64,000 bases of DNA from Azoarcus indigens (GCF_004361735.1 NZ_SNVV01000008.1:62001-126000), one strand, 5' to 3'; positions 44,180 through 54,421 are shown, counted from the first letter of the stretch. The notes: generated by a model from the sequence alone, not told the origin. Made by a program: numbers and translations.

Positions 44180-44270
44180 TGGCGGAGAGGGCGGGATTCG
44201 AACCCGCGTTAGGGTATTACCCTAAACACGCTTTCCAGGCGTGCGACTTAAACCACTCATCCACCTCTCC
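44180..44270 (-). tRNA. tRNA-Ser (anticodon GGA)
   Basis: The minus strand folds as a class II tRNA of 91 nt with the CCA end encoded: acceptor arm GGAGAGG / CCTCTCC, D-arm region TGAGTGGTTTAAGTC, anticodon loop CTGGAAA (anticodon GGA, plus-strand 44234-44236), a long variable arm TTAGGGTAATACCCTAA and T-arm CGGGTTCGAATCCCG. The long variable arm and GGA anticodon identify serine decoding UCC/UCU. Confidence 0.97.
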
Positions 44271-44344
44271 GTGGAAGGCGCGCATTGTAGCCGCAAGTCG
44301 GGCGATATGGAAGCCCCGAATTTGCGGCAATCGCGGGCGGGGAA

Positions 44345-46400
44345 TCAGGGCTTCTTCACCGCCCCTTCCTCCTGCTCCGGCAGGTGCGGATAGCGCACGT
44401 AATCCACCAGATCCTGGATCTCGCGGGGTGGCGGTCTGGTGCATAGACTGACCAGCACGATCACCGCGAAGCCCAGCGGCACGCCGAACACACCGGCCGA
44501 AATGGGGTTGATGTCGAACCAGGCGTTGGCCGTGGAACCGCCGAAGAAAGGATGGGTGCGGAAGGCGTAGTAGAGGGTGACGCTCAGCCCGGCCACCATG
44601 CCGGCCACCGCACCGGGGCGGTTGGCGCGCTTCCAGAAGATACCCAGCACCAGCGCCGGGAAAAAGGCGGCGGCGCCGATGGAGAAGGCGAAGCCGACCA
44701 TGAACAGGATGTTGTCCGGCCGCAGCGAGGCCACCCAGGCGGCAACCGCCGCCACCACCAGCAGCTGCGACTTGGAGATGACCAGGCGGCGGTGGGTGGA
44801 GGCGCGCGGGTTGATCACCTTGTAGTAGAGGTCGTGCGACAGCGCGTTGGAGATGGTCAGCAGCAGACCGTCGGCGGTGGACAGCGCCGCCGCCAGCCCG
44901 CCGGCGGCGACCAGCCCGGAGAACACATAGGGCAGGCCGGCGATCTCCGGCGTGGCGAGCAGGATCACATCGGTGTTCAGGCTCAGTTCCGCCAGCTGCA
45001 GGATGCCGTCGCCGTTGATATCGTCTATGCGCACCAGGCCGACCTTGCCCCAGGACGCCACCCAGCTCGGCAGCACCGCCAGGCTGGAACCGACCACGTT
45101 GGTATACACCTCCCACTTGGCAAACACCGCGTAGGCCGGTGCGGTGACGTAAAGCAGGAAGATGAAGACGATGGACCAGAACACCGAGCGGCGGGCATCC
45201 GCCACCCCCGGTGTGGTGTAGTAGCGCGCCAGCACATGGGGCAGCGCGGCGGTGCCAACCATGAGCACGAAGACCAGCGCCAGGAAGTTGTTGCGCTTAG
45301 CGACCGACTCCTCCTCCGTCACCCCGGGATGCGCCTCGGCATGGCGCGGCGGCGGCCGGGCGCGCTCCAGCGCCTCGGCGCGGGCGCGCTCCCAGGCCAC
45401 CCTGGCGTCCTCCGGCGAGCGCGGCAGGTCTCGCAGCGCGCGCTCGGTGAGGGCGATGTCGCGCGCCGGCGCGCTATCCGCGCGCAGCTGGTGCAGGCGC
45501 TCGATCAGACCGCGCCGCTCCGCATCCAGCGACTCCGGCAACGTGGAGATCTTGGTGCCGTAATCCTCGGCCCGGTAGCGGTACATGCTGCGCACCTCTA
45601 CCTCCTCCGGCGCATCGAACAGCATCTCCTCCCGCTGCGAAAGCTCGCTCAGCACCGCGCCATAGGCTGCCTGCGGGATCGGTACACCGGTGAGCTTGTA
45701 GGAAAGGATGCCGACCGGCACCAGGTAGGCAATCATCAGGATCACGTACTGCGCCACCTGGGTCCAGGTGACCGCCCGCATGCCACCGAGGAAGGAGCAC
45801 ACCAGGATGCCGGCGAGGCCGACGAAGAGGCCGATCTCGAACTCCACGCTGACGAAGCGGCTGGCGATCAGGCCGACGCCGTAGATCTGCGCCACCAGAT
45901 AGACGAAGCTCGCCAGGATGGTGGCGCCGATGCCGACCAGCCGGGCGACGTTGCCCTCGTAGCGGGCGCCGAGGAAATCCGGAATGGTGTATTGGCCGAA
46001 CTTGCGCAGATAAGGCGCCAGCAGCAGCGCCACCAGCACGAAGCCGCCGGTCCAGCCGGTGACGAAGGCCAAGCCCTCGAAACCGGTGAAGTAAAGCGTG
46101 CCGGCGAGGCCGATGAAGGAAGCGGCGCTCATCCAGTCGGCCGCGGTCGCCATGCCGTTGAACACTGCCGGCACCCGGCGGCCGGCGACATAGTATTCGC
46201 TGACGTCGCTGGTGCGGCTCATGACGCCGATGCTGGCGTAGATGGCCAGCGTGACGAACAGGAAGACATGGCCGATGGCGCGCTGCGATAGGCCGAACTG
46301 CTCCGCCACTGCCAGCAGGCCGACGAAGAAGACGAAAGCCACGGTGTACCAGACGTAGTAGCGCCGCAGCCGGCCGGCGAAAGTCGTCGGCCCTCTCATG
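44345..46400 (-). CDS. Sodium:solute symporter (SSS family, VC_2705/ActP-like) with hydrophilic insert and EF-hand loop
   Basis: The protein is about 684 aa from ATG 46400 (MRGPTTFAGRLRRYYVWYTVAF). SSS-family features are SEYYVAGRRVPAVFNGMATAADWMSAASFIGLAG and ALSTADGLLLTISNALSHDLYYKV, the latter typical of the acetate-permease-like group. A charged insert of about 120 residues (REEMLFDAPEEVEVRSMYRYRAED... to VTEEESVAKRNN) interrupts the membrane domain. Residues 460-471 (DINGDGILQLAE, plus 44987-45022) fit a 12-residue EF-hand calcium loop. It is the last gene of the acetate-type sensory operon and is 24 bp after the exonuclease gene. The likely substrate is acetate or another short monocarboxylate (inference). 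Confidence 0.88.
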
Positions 46401-46424
46401 CCCGCCGCGCCTCCGCCCGCGCCA

Positions 46425-48605
46425 TCAGTAGCGCACCCTGGCGTAGTAGGACTGCTCTGCCGCCTCGCGCGCCTGGCGCAGGGTGACGATGCCCTTCGCT
46501 GCCAGCAGCGGCACCAGCGCAAGAAAGACCTCGGCGGTCACCAGCGCATCGCCCACCGCGGTATGGCGGCCCACCACTTCCACCCCCAGCAGTTCGGCGA
46601 TGGCCTCCAGCCGGTGTGATTCCTGGTTGGGGTGGATCACTGCAGACAGCAGCAGGGTGTCCAGCACCGGCTGGTCGAAGCGCAGGCCGGTCGCCGCCTC
46701 CTTGAGCTGGAGGAAGCGCATGTCGAAGGCGGCGTTGTGGGCGACCAGCACGGTATCCGCGGCGAAGGCATGGAAGGCGGGCAGCACCGTCGCGATGGCC
46801 GGCCGGCCGGCCAGCATGTCGGCGGTGATGCCGTGCACCTTGACCGACTCCGGGTCGAGCGGCCGGCCGGGGTCCATCAACTGCTCGAAGGCCTCGCCGC
46901 GCAGCAGCTTGCCGTTGACGATGCGCACTGCGCCGATCTGGATGATCTCGTCGCCCTGGGAGGGGTTGAGGCCGGTGGTCTCGGTATCGAATACCGTGTA
47001 GGCCAGTTCGGCCAGCGGCCTGTCGTCCAAAGCACGAGAGCGCTCCGACCAGCTGAAGAGGTCGAAGTCGTAGTACTCCGGCCGCCCCTCGCCCGCCGGG
47101 TAGGCAGGCACCTCCTGCGCCACCTGGGGCACCGCGGCGGGCAACGCGATGCGGAAGAAGGCGCGGTGGCGCACCTTCTCACGCTCCATCCACATCTCCC
47201 CATCGTGGCGTTCGATCACGTCGCGCACCGACAGCGGGCTGCTCTCGCCGGCGAACTGCATCGCCTCCAGCTCCCAGCTCATCACCGTTTCGGTACTCAT
47301 CGCCTGCCCGGACCAGATCATGTCCAGGTGCACCAGCCGGCCGTTGGGAACGAGGCGGAAGCGCACCTCCCGCACTTCGAACTCGTCCGACAGCCGGTGC
47401 GCCAGATAGGTGAGCGCCTGCAGCAGGGAGAAACTGTCCACCTTCAGCCACAGGCCTTCGTCCACCTCCTCCAGCTTGGTAGGCAGCGACACCATCTGCT
47501 CGATGCGGCGCTGCGCCGCGGCGACCAGGTCGGCGCCCAGCATTTCCTCCAGGGGCCAGCGTGCCTTCAGGGAATCGGCGAACTCGGTGGCGGTGCGGTC
47601 CAGCAGCTGGCTCATGGCCTGGACCTCGTCGCGGATCACCTTGCGGAAGCGTTCGCGCAGCTCTTCCTGCAGGTCGGCGTAATCCAGCATCTCGGCGGCG
47701 GCCCTCACATTGGCCAGCGCCGCGCGGTTGCCCTCGGTAAGCGTATGCAGCATCTGGTCGCGGCGCGATTCGGTCTCGAAATTACGGGTGATGTTGTCCA
47801 GCAGCAAGATGAAGCCGCTGACCTCGCCGCCGGCCACTACCGTGCCCGCGCCGCCGGGCAGCACCGGCGCCATCTGCACCCGCAGCAGCTGGCCGCTGCG
47901 GGTGGTGGTGACGAAGTGGGTTACCGCCTGTATGCCCCGCTGCAGCCGGTGTCGCACGGTTTCCAGCGCATGATCGACCAGGGCGCGGTCGAACACGGTG
48001 TAGATGGAGCGGCCCAGCCCGAGCAGTTCGCCGCCGCCGGCCGCCGCCGGCGCATCGGACAGCGCGCGGAACTGCTGCCGCGCATGGCCGTTGTAGAGCA
48101 GCACCCGGCCTTCCAGGTTGCAGACGATGACGCTCTGGGTCAGCTCGGACATCAGCGCCGCAAGGCGATTCTTCTCCTCTTCCACCGAGTTCATCGCCGC
48201 GCGGATGCGCTCGGCCACATCGTCCTCCAGGCTGCGGCGATGTTCCGCCAGGGCGTTGATGGTCTCCACCAGGGCCCGCACCTCCGGGCTACCCGCGACG
48301 CCGACCGGCCGAGCGGCGCCAGTGCTCAGCAGCACCCGCGCCTCTTCGGCCAGGCGCGCCGGCAGGGCGACGTAGTTGCGGTGCAGCTGCCTCACCACTG
48401 CGATGGCGCACACGGCGGCAAGGGCGAGGAATACGAACATCAGGCCAACGCGAGGCGCCAGCAGGCCGGCGAGCGCATGACGCTCTTCAGCGGAGAGATC
48501 CACCCACAGGATGCCGCCGACGGCGGCGACGGTGAGAAGCAGGAAAACGGGGACCGCGAGGGTGGCCAGGGTCAGCCGGGCGCGGGGGCTCATTGCCCGG
48601 CTCAC
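46425..48605 (-). CDS. Membrane sensor-like protein (PAS, degenerate kinase module) fused to DEDDh 3'-5' exonuclease
   Basis: The protein is 726 aa from a GTG at 48605 that overlaps the response-regulator stop (GTGA); an ATG four codons later is an alternative. Two N-terminal membrane helices (about 10-70) are followed by a linker, a PAS domain (LMSELTQSVIVCNLEGRVLLYNGHARQQFRALS), and a region shaped like a histidine kinase but without the phosphorylatable His and without the N and G boxes (EGNRAALANVRAAAEMLDY; SFSLLQALTYLAHRL). The C-terminal DnaQ-like exonuclease is intact: FDTETTGL (about residue 537), HNAAFDMRFL and HTAVGDALVT. The usual partner genes of this type are the SSS symporter, the SSS-kinase and acs, all present here. 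The nucleic-acid target is unknown. Confidence 0.88.
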   Translation of the reverse strand: MSRAMSPRARLTLATLAVPVFLLLTVAAVGGILWVDLSAEERHALAGLLAPRVGLMFVFLALAAVCAIAVVRQLHRNYVALPARLAEEARVLLSTGAARPVGVAGSPEVRALVETINALAEHRRSLEDDVAERIRAAMNSVEEEKNRLAALMSELTQSVIVCNLEGRVLLYNGHARQQFRALSDAPAAAGGGELLGLGRSIYTVFDRALVDHALETVRHRLQRGIQAVTHFVTTTRSGQLLRVQMAPVLPGGAGTVVAGGEVSGFILLLDNITRNFETESRRDQMLHTLTEGNRAALANVRAAAEMLDYADLQEELRERFRKVIRDEVQAMSQLLDRTATEFADSLKARWPLEEMLGADLVAAAQRRIEQMVSLPTKLEEVDEGLWLKVDSFSLLQALTYLAHRLSDEFEVREVRFRLVPNGRLVHLDMIWSGQAMSTETVMSWELEAMQFAGESSPLSVRDVIERHDGEMWMEREKVRHRAFFRIALPAAVPQVAQEVPAYPAGEGRPEYYDFDLFSWSERSRALDDRPLAELAYTVFDTETTGLNPSQGDEIIQIGAVRIVNGKLLRGEAFEQLMDPGRPLDPESVKVHGITADMLAGRPAIATVLPAFHAFAADTVLVAHNAAFDMRFLQLKEAATGLRFDQPVLDTLLLSAVIHPNQESHRLEAIAELLGVEVVGRHTAVGDALVTAEVFLALVPLLAAKGIVTLRQAREAAEQSYYARVRY

Positions 48606-48976
48606 GCCTCCATGCCCAGCAGGCTGCGCACCCGGGCGACCAGCTCGCGGGTAGAGAAGGGCTTGGTCATGTAGGCGTCCGCGCCCAGCGCCAGTCCCTT
48701 GGCCACCTCGGTATCGCGGCCCTTGGCGGTCAGCATCAGGATGCAGGTGGCTTGGGTCTTGGGGTCCGCCTTGATCTCCTGGCAGACCTCAAAGCCGCTC
48801 TTCTTCGGCATCATCACGTCCAGCAGCACCAGATCGGGCTGCTCGGCACGAATGCAGCGCACCGCCTCATCGCCATCATTCGCCACCAGCACTTCGAAGC
48901 CTTCGCGCTTCATCAGGAATTCGAGTGAAATGACGATGTTTTGCTCGTCATCCACGATCAGTATTTTCTTCGTCAT
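48602..48976 (-). CDS. Single-domain response regulator (receiver only)
   Basis: The protein is 124 aa, a CheY-like receiver: acidic pair in VDDEQN, phospho-acceptor Asp53 in VLLDVMMPKKSGF, Thr of LTAKG and Lys of KPF. There is no DNA-binding output domain. It sits between the SSS-domain kinase gene (about 86 bp upstream) and the exonuclease-fusion gene, which overlaps it by 4 bp. It is probably phosphorylated by the kinase and acts on another protein, possibly the fused exonuclease (inference). Confidence 0.92.
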   Translation of the reverse strand: MTKKILIVDDEQNIVISLEFLMKREGFEVLVANDGDEAVRCIRAEQPDLVLLDVMMPKKSGFEVCQEIKADPKTQATCILMLTAKGRDTEVAKGLALGADAYMTKPFSTRELVARVRSLLGMEA

Positions 48977-49062
48977 CCTTGCCCCTCCCCCTGCATTCTA
49001 TGTGAAGCCCCGCGCCCGCAGGCGCATGCTTCCTTTCATCAGCCCGCCGGCGCCGGCCGCCC

Positions 49063-51804
49063 TCAGGCCGCCCGCGTTACCGGCGCGAGCGGCAGCGTGA
49101 ATGAGAACGTGACGCCTTCTCCGGGCACCGAATTCATCCACAGGCGGCCACCGAAGTGTTCGATGATCTGCCGGCTGATCGGCAAACCGAGGCCGGTGCC
49201 TTGCGGCCGTGAGCGCTCGTTGCCGCCCTGGCGGAAACGCTGGAAGATCACCGCCTCCAGCCCCGGTTCGATGCCGGGGCCGTTGTCCGCCACATCCACC
49301 CGGAAGCCCTCGGCCTCCGTTCGCAGGGTCACCCTGACGCGCCCCTCTCCCGGCGTCAGGAACTTCGCTGCGTTGGACAGCAGGTTCAACATCACCTGCA
49401 GCAGGCGATCATGGTCCGCCAACAGTGACGGTACCGTGTCCGGCAGATCCAGCTCGACCTCGGCCTGCCGCTCGCGGAACAGCTGCGCGGTCGTTTCCAC
49501 CGCCTGCAGCACCAGCTGACGCATATCCACTTCGGAATTGTGCCATTCGGCATGGCCGGATTCGATCTTGGCCAGGTCCAGCACCTGATTGACCAGCCGC
49601 GTCAGCCGCTCGGTTTCCGAGACGATGATGCCGAGAAAGCGCCGCCGGTCTTCCAGGCCGATCCGGGGATCGTCGTGCAGCATCTCGGAAAAGGCCCTGA
49701 TCGACGTCAAGGGCGTGCGCAGTTCGTGGGTCACCGAGGACATGAAGTCGTCCTTGAGGCGGTCCAGCTCGGTCAGCCGCTCATTGGCCAGGCGCAGTTC
49801 GGCGGTGGCCGCCTCAAGTTCGCGCGACTTCTCCTCCAGCCGGTGTGAGTAGGCGCGGACCTCGGAGGCCTCGTCCAGGATGTCCATCACCTCCTCCAGC
49901 CGCAGCGGTGCCTCCTGCACCACGGTGGACACCATGACCCGCGCCGACGCGCTGCCGATGGCCCCGGCGAGCAGGGTCTCGGCGAAGTGCACCAGTTCGG
50001 CATCCGCTTCCAGCTCGTTCATGTCGCTGACGCCGCGCGCCTGCGCATAGGCCTGGAAGGCCTGCTCGGTGCGATGGCGGCCGAGGAAGCGCGCCACCAG
50101 CGGCACCAGCTCGCGCGCCTCCACCCCGCCGCGCCAGAAGCTGGCCCGCGGCGCCTCGCCCTGGCGCAGCGCGTCAACGAACAGCGTCGCCTGGCTGGCC
50201 TCCGCCGCCGAGGGTTCGCGCAGCAACGACACCACGCCGTAGCAGGCGATGTTGGCCAGCAGGCTCCACAGCAGCGCATGGCTGATGTTGTCCAGCCCGC
50301 CCAGCCCGAACAGCGACTCCGGCTTCAGCCAGGCCATGCCCCCCAGGCCATGGTCGAGAAAGCTTGCATCCAGCCAACCCGACTTGGCGAAGGACGGCAG
50401 CAGCAGGGTGTAGCCCCACACCAGGAAACCCGCCAGCAGCCCGGCCAGCGCGCCCTCGCGGGTACCGCCGCGCCAGTACATGCCGCCCAGCATGGCCGGC
50501 GCGAACTGCGCCACCGCGGCGAAGCTGATGAGGCCGATGCTGACCAGCGCGTAGGCCTCGCCCGCCAGCCGGAAATAGAGATAGCCCAGCATCAGGATGC
50601 CGACGATGGCGCCGCGGCGTATGCCCAGCAGCAGGCCGGTGAGGTCGCGCTGGGCGCCGGTGCCGAGGTGGCGCCAGCGCAGCAGCACCGGCATCACCAG
50701 ATCGTTGCAGACCATGGTGGACAGCGCGATGGTTTCGACGATGACCATGCCGGTGGCGGCCGACAGCCCACCGATGAACACGAACAGCGCCAACCCCTCG
50801 TAGCCGTGGGCCAGCGGCAGCGTGAGCACGAAGGTATCCGGGTCCACCGTGCCACGGCCGAAATGCAGCAGGCCGCCCAGGGTGATGGGGATCACGAACA
50901 GGTTGATCGCCAGCAGGTAGGCGGGAAACAGCCAGGTGGCGCGGCGCAGGTGGGCCTCGTTCACATTCTCCACCACCGCGATCTGGAACTGCCGCGGCAG
51001 GAAGAACAGCGCCAGCATCGCCAGCAGCACATGGGCGAACCAACCGCCGTGGCCGATGGAACTGCCGCCATCGAACACCAGCAGGCCGGCCAGCTCCGGT
51101 TGCGCCGCCGCCCGCTCGTAGAGGTCACCGAAACCGTCATAAAGCCCATAGGTGACGAACACACCCACGGCGACAAAGGCCGCCAGCTTGATCACCGACT
51201 CGAAGGCGATCGCCGCCACCATGCCCTCGTGGCGCTCGGTGGCATCCAGGTGGCGGGTGCCGAACAGAATGGTGAATACCGCCAGCGCCAGCGCGATGTA
51301 GAAGGCGCCGTCCTCCAGCCAGTTGGCACCGGCAGACGAACTGAAAAGGCCGTCGTGCGAGCCCAGCAGCACCGTGTAGCCGCTGGAGATGGCCTTGAGC
51401 TGCAGGGCGATGTAGGGCACCACGCCGACCACCGCGATGATGGTCACCAACCCGCCCAGCAGGTGGCTCTTGCCATAGCGCGAGGCGATGAAGTCGGCGA
51501 TGGAGGTGATGCGCTGGGCCTGCGCGATGCGGATCATCTTCAGCAGCAGCAGCCAGGACAGCGTCAGCCCCAGCGTCGGCCCCAGGTAGGTGGGCAGGAA
51601 CCAGACGCCGCCGGACGCGGCACGGCCGACGCTGCCGAAATAGGTCCAGGCGGTGCAATACACCGCCATCGACAGCGCGTAGGTCCACGGGTTGGCGATC
51701 AAGGAGCGGCCCCGGTCGGCGCTGCGGTCGCCCAGGTAGGCAACGGTGAACAGAACCAGCAGATAGGCGCAGGAGGCGCCGATGATGACCGCGCCGGAAA
51801 TCAT
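49063..51804 (-). CDS. Histidine kinase with an N-terminal SSS transporter domain (CrbS-like)
   Basis: The protein is 913 aa. The first 520 residues are an SSS/PutP-like membrane domain with about 13 helices (MISGAVIIGASCAYLLVLFTVAYLGDRSADRGRSL, NPWTYALSMAVYCTAWTYFGSVGRAASGG). A soluble linker follows, then a coiled-coil, DHp domain with H-box SSVTHELRTPLTS (His about residue 693), N-box LLQVMLNLLSNAAKFL and G-boxes VADNGPGIEPG and QGTGLGLPIS. CrbS-type sensors of this architecture regulate acetyl-CoA synthetase and acetate uptake in Vibrio and Pseudomonas. Unlike those, no receiver is fused at the C-terminus; the receiver is the next gene. It starts 14 bp after the small membrane protein gene. 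Confidence 0.93.
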   Translation of the reverse strand: MISGAVIIGASCAYLLVLFTVAYLGDRSADRGRSLIANPWTYALSMAVYCTAWTYFGSVGRAASGGVWFLPTYLGPTLGLTLSWLLLLKMIRIAQAQRITSIADFIASRYGKSHLLGGLVTIIAVVGVVPYIALQLKAISSGYTVLLGSHDGLFSSSAGANWLEDGAFYIALALAVFTILFGTRHLDATERHEGMVAAIAFESVIKLAAFVAVGVFVTYGLYDGFGDLYERAAAQPELAGLLVFDGGSSIGHGGWFAHVLLAMLALFFLPRQFQIAVVENVNEAHLRRATWLFPAYLLAINLFVIPITLGGLLHFGRGTVDPDTFVLTLPLAHGYEGLALFVFIGGLSAATGMVIVETIALSTMVCNDLVMPVLLRWRHLGTGAQRDLTGLLLGIRRGAIVGILMLGYLYFRLAGEAYALVSIGLISFAAVAQFAPAMLGGMYWRGGTREGALAGLLAGFLVWGYTLLLPSFAKSGWLDASFLDHGLGGMAWLKPESLFGLGGLDNISHALLWSLLANIACYGVVSLLREPSAAEASQATLFVDALRQGEAPRASFWRGGVEARELVPLVARFLGRHRTEQAFQAYAQARGVSDMNELEADAELVHFAETLLAGAIGSASARVMVSTVVQEAPLRLEEVMDILDEASEVRAYSHRLEEKSRELEAATAELRLANERLTELDRLKDDFMSSVTHELRTPLTSIRAFSEMLHDDPRIGLEDRRRFLGIIVSETERLTRLVNQVLDLAKIESGHAEWHNSEVDMRQLVLQAVETTAQLFRERQAEVELDLPDTVPSLLADHDRLLQVMLNLLSNAAKFLTPGEGRVRVTLRTEAEGFRVDVADNGPGIEPGLEAVIFQRFRQGGNERSRPQGTGLGLPISRQIIEHFGGRLWMNSVPGEGVTFSFTLPLAPVTRAA

Positions 51805-51817
51805 CGCGGACAGCCCG

Positions 51818-52018
51818 TCACCGTGCGCCCCTTTCGGCGATCCAGGCCACCAGGGCGATCAGCCCGCCCCAGCAGACGAAGAGATAGACGTGCAGCAAAG
51901 GCAGCCCGAACACCTGCAGCGGGCGGTCGAACAGCGACAGCAAGGGATAGTTGAACAGCAGTACGCCGGCAATGAACACGGCGACCAGGCGTTGCCCGGC
52001 GAGACCTTTGCGCATCAT
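51818..52018 (-). CDS. Small two-helix membrane protein
   Basis: The protein is 66 aa with two membrane helices (RLVAVFIAGVLLFNYPLLSLF and LLHVYLFVCWGGLIALVAWIAERGAR). Length and position resemble the small accessory proteins (DUF3311/DUF4212-like) that accompany SSS transporters. Two consecutive ATG codons at 52018 and 52015 are possible starts; a longer upstream reading includes a proline-rich non-membrane segment with no ribosome-binding site. It is the first gene of the SSS-kinase operon, which it precedes by 13 bp. Confidence 0.75.
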   Translation of the reverse strand: MMRKGLAGQRLVAVFIAGVLLFNYPLLSLFDRPLQVFGLPLLHVYLFVCWGGLIALVAWIAERGAR

Positions 52019-52057
52019 TCGCCCCGGTGATGATGGCGGTCCGTGATTATAGGTGGT

Positions 52058-52085
52058 GTCGCCTCCGGCCAATGCCGGAGACGAC
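52058..52085. other. Stem-loop between acs and the sensory operon
   Basis: GTCG-C-CTCCGGC, loop CAAT, GCCGGAG-A-CGAC forms an 11-bp stem with one internal mismatch. A second GC-rich stem (GCCGGCC / GGCCGGC at 52181-52201) lies directly after the acs stop. Neither has a clear T-tract. They probably mark the 3' end of acs mRNA and the leader of the small membrane protein gene. Confidence 0.45.
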
Positions 52086-52216
52086 CCCGAAAAGAAGCGC
52101 ATCTTGGCGTGCGCCTTCTTTGCTCCCCCTCCCGGCCCGGCTGCATGGCCGGACTTTCTCCGTAAGACGGTACCGGAGCCGCCGGCCTTGCACCGGCCGG
52201 CCCCGCAGGCCCGGGC

Positions 52217-54190
52217 TTAGCCCGCGCTCTGCTTCAACTGCTCGAGGATGGCCGGGTTTTCCAGCGTGGAGGTGTCCTGGGTGATGTCCTCGCCCTTGGC
52301 CAGCTGGCGCAGCAGGCGGCGCATGATCTTGCCGGAGCGGGTCTTGGGCAGGTTCTCGCCGAAGCGGATGTCCTTGGGCTTGGCGATCGGGCCGATCTCC
52401 TTGCCCACCCAGTTCTGCAGCTCCTTGATCATCGCCTTGGCGTCCTCGCCGGTGGGGCGCTGGCCCTTCAGCACGACGAAGGCAACGATGGCTTCGCCGG
52501 TGACGTCGTCCGGACGGCCGACCACCGCCGCCTCGGCCACCTTCTCGTGGGCAACCAGCGCGGACTCGATCTCCATCGTGCCCATGCGGTGGCCGGAGAC
52601 GTTCAGCACGTCGTCGATACGGCCGGTGATGGTGAAGTACCCGGTGTCCTTGTCGCGGATGGCGCCGTCGCCCGCCAGGTAGAGCTTGCCCTTGAAATCT
52701 TCCGGGTAGTAGGACTTCTTGAAGCGGTCCGGATCGCCCCAGATGGTGCGGATCATGGACGGCCACGGGCGCTTCACCACCAGGATGCCGCCCTGGCCGT
52801 TCGGCACTTCGGTGCCGGTCTCGTCCACCACCGCGGCCTGGATGCCGGGGAAAGGCAGCGTGCAGGACCCGGGCACCAGCGGCGTCGCGCCCGGCATCGG
52901 CGTGATCATGTGGGCGCCGGTCTCGGTCTGCCAGAAGGTATCGACGATGGGGCAACGGCCGCCGCCGACGTTCTCGTAATACCACTCCCAGGCCGCCGGG
53001 TTGATCGGCTCGCCCACCGAACCCAGGATGCGCAGGCTGGAAAGGTCGTACTTGCTCGGGTGCAGCGACGGGTTGTTGTCGGCGGCCTTGATCAGCGAGC
53101 GGATCGCCGTCGGCGCGGTGTAGAAGATGGTGACCTTCAGGTCCTGGATCATGCGCCAGAAGCGGCCGGCATCCGGGTAGGTCGGCACACCTTCGAACAC
53201 CACCTGGGTGGCGCCGCAAGCCAGCGGGCCATAGGCGATGTAGCTGTGGCCGGTGACCCAGCCGATGTCGGCGGTGCACCAGAAGATGTCGGAGGGCTTG
53301 ATGTCGAAGGTGTATTGCATCGACAGCACTGCCTGCAGCAGGTAGCCGCCGGTGGAATGCTGCACGCCCTTCGGCTTGCCAGTGGAACCGGAGGTGTAGA
53401 GCAGGAACAGCGGGTGCTCGGACTCCACCCATTCCGGCTCGGCGGTATCGGCCTTGCCTTCGATCAGGTCGGTGTACCAGATGTCGCGGCCGGCGGTGAA
53501 GCCGACCTCGGCGCCGGTGCGCTTGACCACCACCACCTTCTGCACCGACTCGCAGCCGCCCAGCGACAGCGCCTCGTCGGCGATCGGCTTCAGCGGCAGG
53601 CCCTTGCCGCCACGGAACTGACCGTCGGCGGTGATCACGACGGAAGCCTGGGTGTCGTTGATGCGGTCGCGCAGCGCCTGGGCGGAGAAGCCGCCGAACA
53701 CCACAGAGTGGGTCGCGCCGATACGGGCGCAGGCCTGCATGGCGACGATGCCCTCGATGGACATCGGCAGGTAGATGACGACGCGGTCGCCCTTCTTCAC
53801 GCCCAGGTCGCGCAGGCCATTGGCCAGTTTGCACACGCGGCCCAGCAACTCCTTGTAGGTGACGCGGGTCACCCGGCCGTCGTCGCCTTCGAAGATGATG
53901 GCGACCTTGTCACCCAGCCCGCGCTCGACGTTGCGGTCTAGGCAGTTGTAGGAGGCGTTGATCTTGCCGTCGGCAAACCACTTGAAGAAGGGCGCGTTGC
54001 TCTCGTCCAGCACCTGGGTGAACGGCGTGTGCCAGGTCAGCGCTTCGCGGGCACGGCGGGCCCAGAACCCTTCGTAGTCGTCCGCCGCTTCCTTGCACAG
54101 GGCGCGATACGCGTCCATACCCGGTACCGCAGCATTCTTCACCACTTCTTCCGAGGGGTTGTAGATGCGTACCTGCTGTTCGTTGGACAT
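52217..54190 (-). CDS. acs: Acetyl-CoA synthetase
   Basis: The protein is 657 aa. The ATG at 54190 ([20 protein letters not shown]) follows AGGAGAGG; a GTG two codons upstream is less likely. The AMP-binding signature is [21 protein letters not shown]. Other conserved blocks are [33 protein letters not shown] and [26 protein letters not shown]. The C-terminal acetylation-site motif [14 protein letters not shown] is intact, so regulation by lysine acetylation is plausible. The enzyme activates acetate to acetyl-CoA. It lies upstream of the SSS-kinase operon on the same strand. Confidence 0.97.
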   Translation of the reverse strand: MSNEQQVRIYNPSEEVVKNAAVPGMDAYRALCKEAADDYEGFWARRAREALTWHTPFTQVLDESNAPFFKWFADGKINASYNCLDRNVERGLGDKVAIIFEGDDGRVTRVTYKELLGRVCKLANGLRDLGVKKGDRVVIYLPMSIEGIVAMQACARIGATHSVVFGGFSAQALRDRINDTQASVVITADGQFRGGKGLPLKPIADEALSLGGCESVQKVVVVKRTGAEVGFTAGRDIWYTDLIEGKADTAEPEWVESEHPLFLLYTSGSTGKPKGVQHSTGGYLLQAVLSMQYTFDIKPSDIFWCTADIGWVTGHSYIAYGPLACGATQVVFEGVPTYPDAGRFWRMIQDLKVTIFYTAPTAIRSLIKAADNNPSLHPSKYDLSSLRILGSVGEPINPAAWEWYYENVGGGRCPIVDTFWQTETGAHMITPMPGATPLVPGSCTLPFPGIQAAVVDETGTEVPNGQGGILVVKRPWPSMIRTIWGDPDRFKKSYYPEDFKGKLYLAGDGAIRDKDTGYFTITGRIDDVLNVSGHRMGTMEIESALVAHEKVAEAAVVGRPDDVTGEAIVAFVVLKGQRPTGEDAKAMIKELQNWVGKEIGPIAKPKDIRFGENLPKTRSGKIMRRLLRQLAKGEDITQDTSTLENPAILEQLKQSAG

Positions 54191-54421
54191 GCTCACCTCT
54201 CCTCAACGTGACTGATGGTCGATTCAGACCGTGTTCTGTCGGCAGCGGAACTCGGCGGTTCCCGTCCGCGACCGGTCGGTTCCGGCTGCACTCCGCACCA
54301 CCGGGGTGCGGGATAGAGGGCATTGAAGAACAGGTATCTTACACAGGACTTACAGGCTGACGCAGGGGTTTTTCACCCCGCAGCGCACAATGCCATTTGG
54401 ATTGACGCACCAAAATCGGGC

